Shown here piece by piece: positions 62,214-64,000 of a stretch of DNA of 64,000 nt. The DNA is from Pseudomonas putida. GTDB lineage: Bacteria; Pseudomonadota; Gammaproteobacteria; Pseudomonadales; Pseudomonadaceae. The translations under genes were made by a program, and so were the position numbers. Every line of letters begins with the position of its first letter. Position 1 is the stretch's first letter. Where the stretch lies: contig CP047152.1 in NCBI GenBank assembly GCA_041879295.1, positions 5,523,501 through 5,587,500 on the forward strand. Reading direction: 5' to 3'. Under the pieces are notes generated by a model, which did no database searches, had not been told where the DNA came from, and saw nothing but the letters and a program-made list of their open reading frames with translations.

Positions 62214-64000
62214 ACGCCCCGGCGCTGCTGGCCGAAGGCATCAGCCACCGTTACGGCGACCTCATAGCCCTGCACCCGCTAGGTTTCAGCCTGCCTGTGG
62301 GCACCCGCTGCGCGCTGATCGGCCCCGATGGGGCCGGTAAATCGACCCTGCTGGGGTTGATCGCCGGCGTAAAACGCCTGCAGCAGGGAGAGCTGCAGGT
62401 GCTGGGCGGCTCGATCCGCCAACGCCGCCATCGCACCGCGCTATACCCCAAAGTAGCGTTCATGCCGCAGGGGCTGGGCAACAACCTGTACCCGGAACTG
62501 TCGATCAGCGAGAACATCCGCTTTTTCGCCACCCTGTTCGGGCTGGGCCGCCGCGAGTGTGAGCAGCGCATGGCCAATCTGTTGCAGGCCACCGACCTGC
62601 AGCGCTTTGCCCAGCGCCCGGCCGGCAAGCTGTCGGGTGGCATGAAGCAGAAGCTGGGCCTTTGCTGCGCGCTGATCCACGAGCCAGACCTGCTGATCCT
62701 GGACGAGCCGACCACCGGCGTCGACCCACTGTCGCGGCGGCGCTTCTGGGAGCTGGTTGAGCAGGTTCGCGCACAACGCCCGCAACTGACCCTGCTGGTG
62801 GCTACCGCCTACATGGAAGAAGCCGAACAGTTCGAGCATTGCCTGATGCTCGATGGCGGCCACTTGCTGGCCGCCGGCCCTAGCCACGAACTGGCTGCAG
62901 TAACCCCCAGCGGCAAGCTGGATGACGCCTTTACCCACTACCAGGGCGCGGGCAAGGCGCAGCATCAACCACTGGCAATCCCGCCGCGCCAAGCCACGGA
63001 CGGCCCGGTCGCCATCGAGGCACACGACCTGACTCTGCGCTTTGGCGACTTCACGGCGGTGAACAAGGTCAGTTTCGCCATTGGCCGAGGGGAGATCTTT
63101 GGCTTCCTGGGTTCCAACGGTTGCGGCAAGACCACCACCATGAAGGTGCTCACCGGCCTGATGCCGGCCAGCGAGGGCAGCGCTAGCCTGCTGGGTCGCC
63201 CGGTGGACGCCAGCGACCTGGCCACACGCAAGCGGGTCGGCTTCATGTCGCAGAGTTTCTCTCTGTATGGCGAGCTCAGCACCCGGCAGAACCTGGCCCT
63301 GCATGCCCGCCTGTTCGACTTGCCCAAAGCCGAGAGCGCCCAGCGCATCGATGAGCTGATCGAGCGCTTCGACCTCGCCGCTATCGCAGACCAACCATCT
63401 GGCGCCCTGCCCCTCGGTTTGCGCCAGCGTCTGTCGCTGGCAGTGGCGGTTCTGCATCGCCCGGAAGTCTTGATCCTCGACGAACCGACCTCTGGCGTCG
63501 ACCCGGCCGCCCGCGACGACTTCTGGCGCCTGCTGGTAGAACTGTCGCGCGAGCAGGGCGTGACCATTTTCCTCTCCACCCACTTCATGAACGAAGCCCA
63601 GCGCTGCGATCGTATTTCGCTGATGCACGCTGGGCGGGTGCTGGCCTGCGACACACCCGATGCCCTGCAGCATCAGTACCAGGGCGCCACGCTGGAGGAC
63701 GCGTTCGTTCGCTGCCTGGAGCAGGCCCAGGAGCTGGCGCCAGCCGCCACCGACAGCAGCGTGCTGGAACAGGCGTCCACCCCCACCCTGCCGCTACGCC
63801 AGGGTTTCAGCCTGCGCCGCCTGCTGGCAGTGGCCGGCCGTGAGGGCAAGGAGCTGCTGCGCGACAAGGTGCGCCTGGCCTTCGCCTTACTGGGTGCACT
63901 GTTCATGATGGTGATCTTCGGCTACGGCATTTCACTGGATGTGGAAAACCTCGCCTTCGCCGTGCACGATCAGGACCAGAGCCCGCAAAGTCGCGCCTAC
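62210..64000 (+). CDS. rbbA: Double-ATPase ABC transporter fused to permease (RbbA-like), cut by right edge
   Basis: 597 codons read before the window ends. Two ABC domains: Walker A GPDGAGKSTLL (near 41), signature KLSGGMKQKLGLCCALI and Walker B LLILDEPTTGVDPLSR in the first; Walker A GSNGCGKTTTMK (near 304), a degenerate signature LPLGLRQRLSLAVAV and Walker B VLILDEPTSGVDPAAR in the second. A permease part begins near residue 535 (LRRLLAVAGREGKELLRDKVRLAFALLGALFMMVIFGYGISL). This order is that of RbbA of E. coli, first described as ribosome-associated. Its start overlaps the adaptor gene by 4 bases. Confidence 0.92.
   Translation, partial: MNAPALLAEGISHRYGDLIALHPLGFSLPVGTRCALIGPDGAGKSTLLGLIAGVKRLQQGELQVLGGSIRQRRHRTALYPKVAFMPQGLGNNLYPELSISENIRFFATLFGLGRRECEQRMANLLQATDLQRFAQRPAGKLSGGMKQKLGLCCALIHEPDLLILDEPTTGVDPLSRRRFWELVEQVRAQRPQLTLLVATAYMEEAEQFEHCLMLDGGHLLAAGPSHELAAVTPSGKLDDAFTHYQGAGKAQHQPLAIPPRQATDGPVAIEAHDLTLRFGDFTAVNKVSFAIGRGEIFGFLGSNGCGKTTTMKVLTGLMPASEGSASLLGRPVDASDLATRKRVGFMSQSFSLYGELSTRQNLALHARLFDLPKAESAQRIDELIERFDLAAIADQPSGALPLGLRQRLSLAVAVLHRPEVLILDEPTSGVDPAARDDFWRLLVELSREQGVTIFLSTHFMNEAQRCDRISLMHAGRVLACDTPDALQHQYQGATLEDAFVRCLEQAQELAPAATDSSVLEQASTPTLPLRQGFSLRRLLAVAGREGKELLRDKVRLAFALLGALFMMVIFGYGISLDVENLAFAVHDQDQSPQSRAY

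Overview
The window is bacterial chromosome with the style of the Pseudomonas putida group: GC-rich codons, tightly packed operons, and many copies of the P. putida type REP element (core like GCGGGTTTACCCGC next to CTGTAGGA or CTCCCACAG). From memory, the gene order closely follows the P. putida KT2440 chromosome from ilvA/rpiA through to the rbbA-like locus. I could not run a comparison, so species placement is an inference. Nothing looks like a plasmid, prophage, genomic island or CRISPR array. It is mostly conserved core metabolism, with one REP-associated transposase as the only mobile-type gene.

Layout. 1-15.3 kb: threonine dehydratase (cut by the left edge) divergent from rpiA; two tandem SdiA-regulated-domain proteins; a fumarylacetoacetate-hydrolase-family enzyme and a D-2-hydroxyglutarate dehydrogenase divergent from serA (serine synthesis); several small envelope or unknown genes; an alpha/beta hydrolase; a sugar O-acetyltransferase; and a penicillin-acylase-family enzyme. 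15.5-22.2 kb is a sulfur block: an orphan metQ, a short AAA+ sigma-54 activator, a small hydrolase, the sulfate transporter sbp-cysT-cysW-cysA, and oscA. 22.4-27.6 kb: an RND efflux system of TriABC type with two lipoprotein adaptors. 27.7-28.5 kb: a REP-associated tyrosine transposase between two inverted REP pairs. 28.5-38.7 kb: polyamine uptake and catabolism (potFGHI, a second potF, spuC, two gamma-glutamylpolyamine synthetases).

38.8-46.3 kb: argA, argE, a CYTH/CHAD triphosphatase, an Lrp-type regulator divergent from a small protein, a lone GspE-type ATPase and a DUF2388 protein. 46.3-50.9 kb: glycine cleavage operon gcvT-gcvH-gcvP. 51-53.8 kb: ferric iron ABC binding protein and permease without an ATPase gene. 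53.9-58.7 kb: a tightly coupled yecA-pepP-ubiH-(DUF4442)-ubiI operon for ubiquinone hydroxylation. 58.9-60.4 kb: a coiled-coil gene, zapA, 6S RNA and 5-formyltetrahydrofolate cyclo-ligase. The right end holds an EVE-domain gene and a HlyD/RbbA-like ABC export operon that runs off the edge.

The metabolic links are coherent: serA, gcvTHP and 5-FTHF cyclo-ligase all feed one-carbon metabolism, and the sulfur and polyamine blocks are complete transport-plus-use modules. I see no clear new multi-gene system. The best leads are a sigma-54 activator with no DNA-binding domain and an altered GAFTGA loop, a near-perfect -24/-12 promoter before the adjacent orphan metQ, a one-lobed solute-binding protein, and stem-loops or REP pairs placed just after several ABC binding-protein genes.
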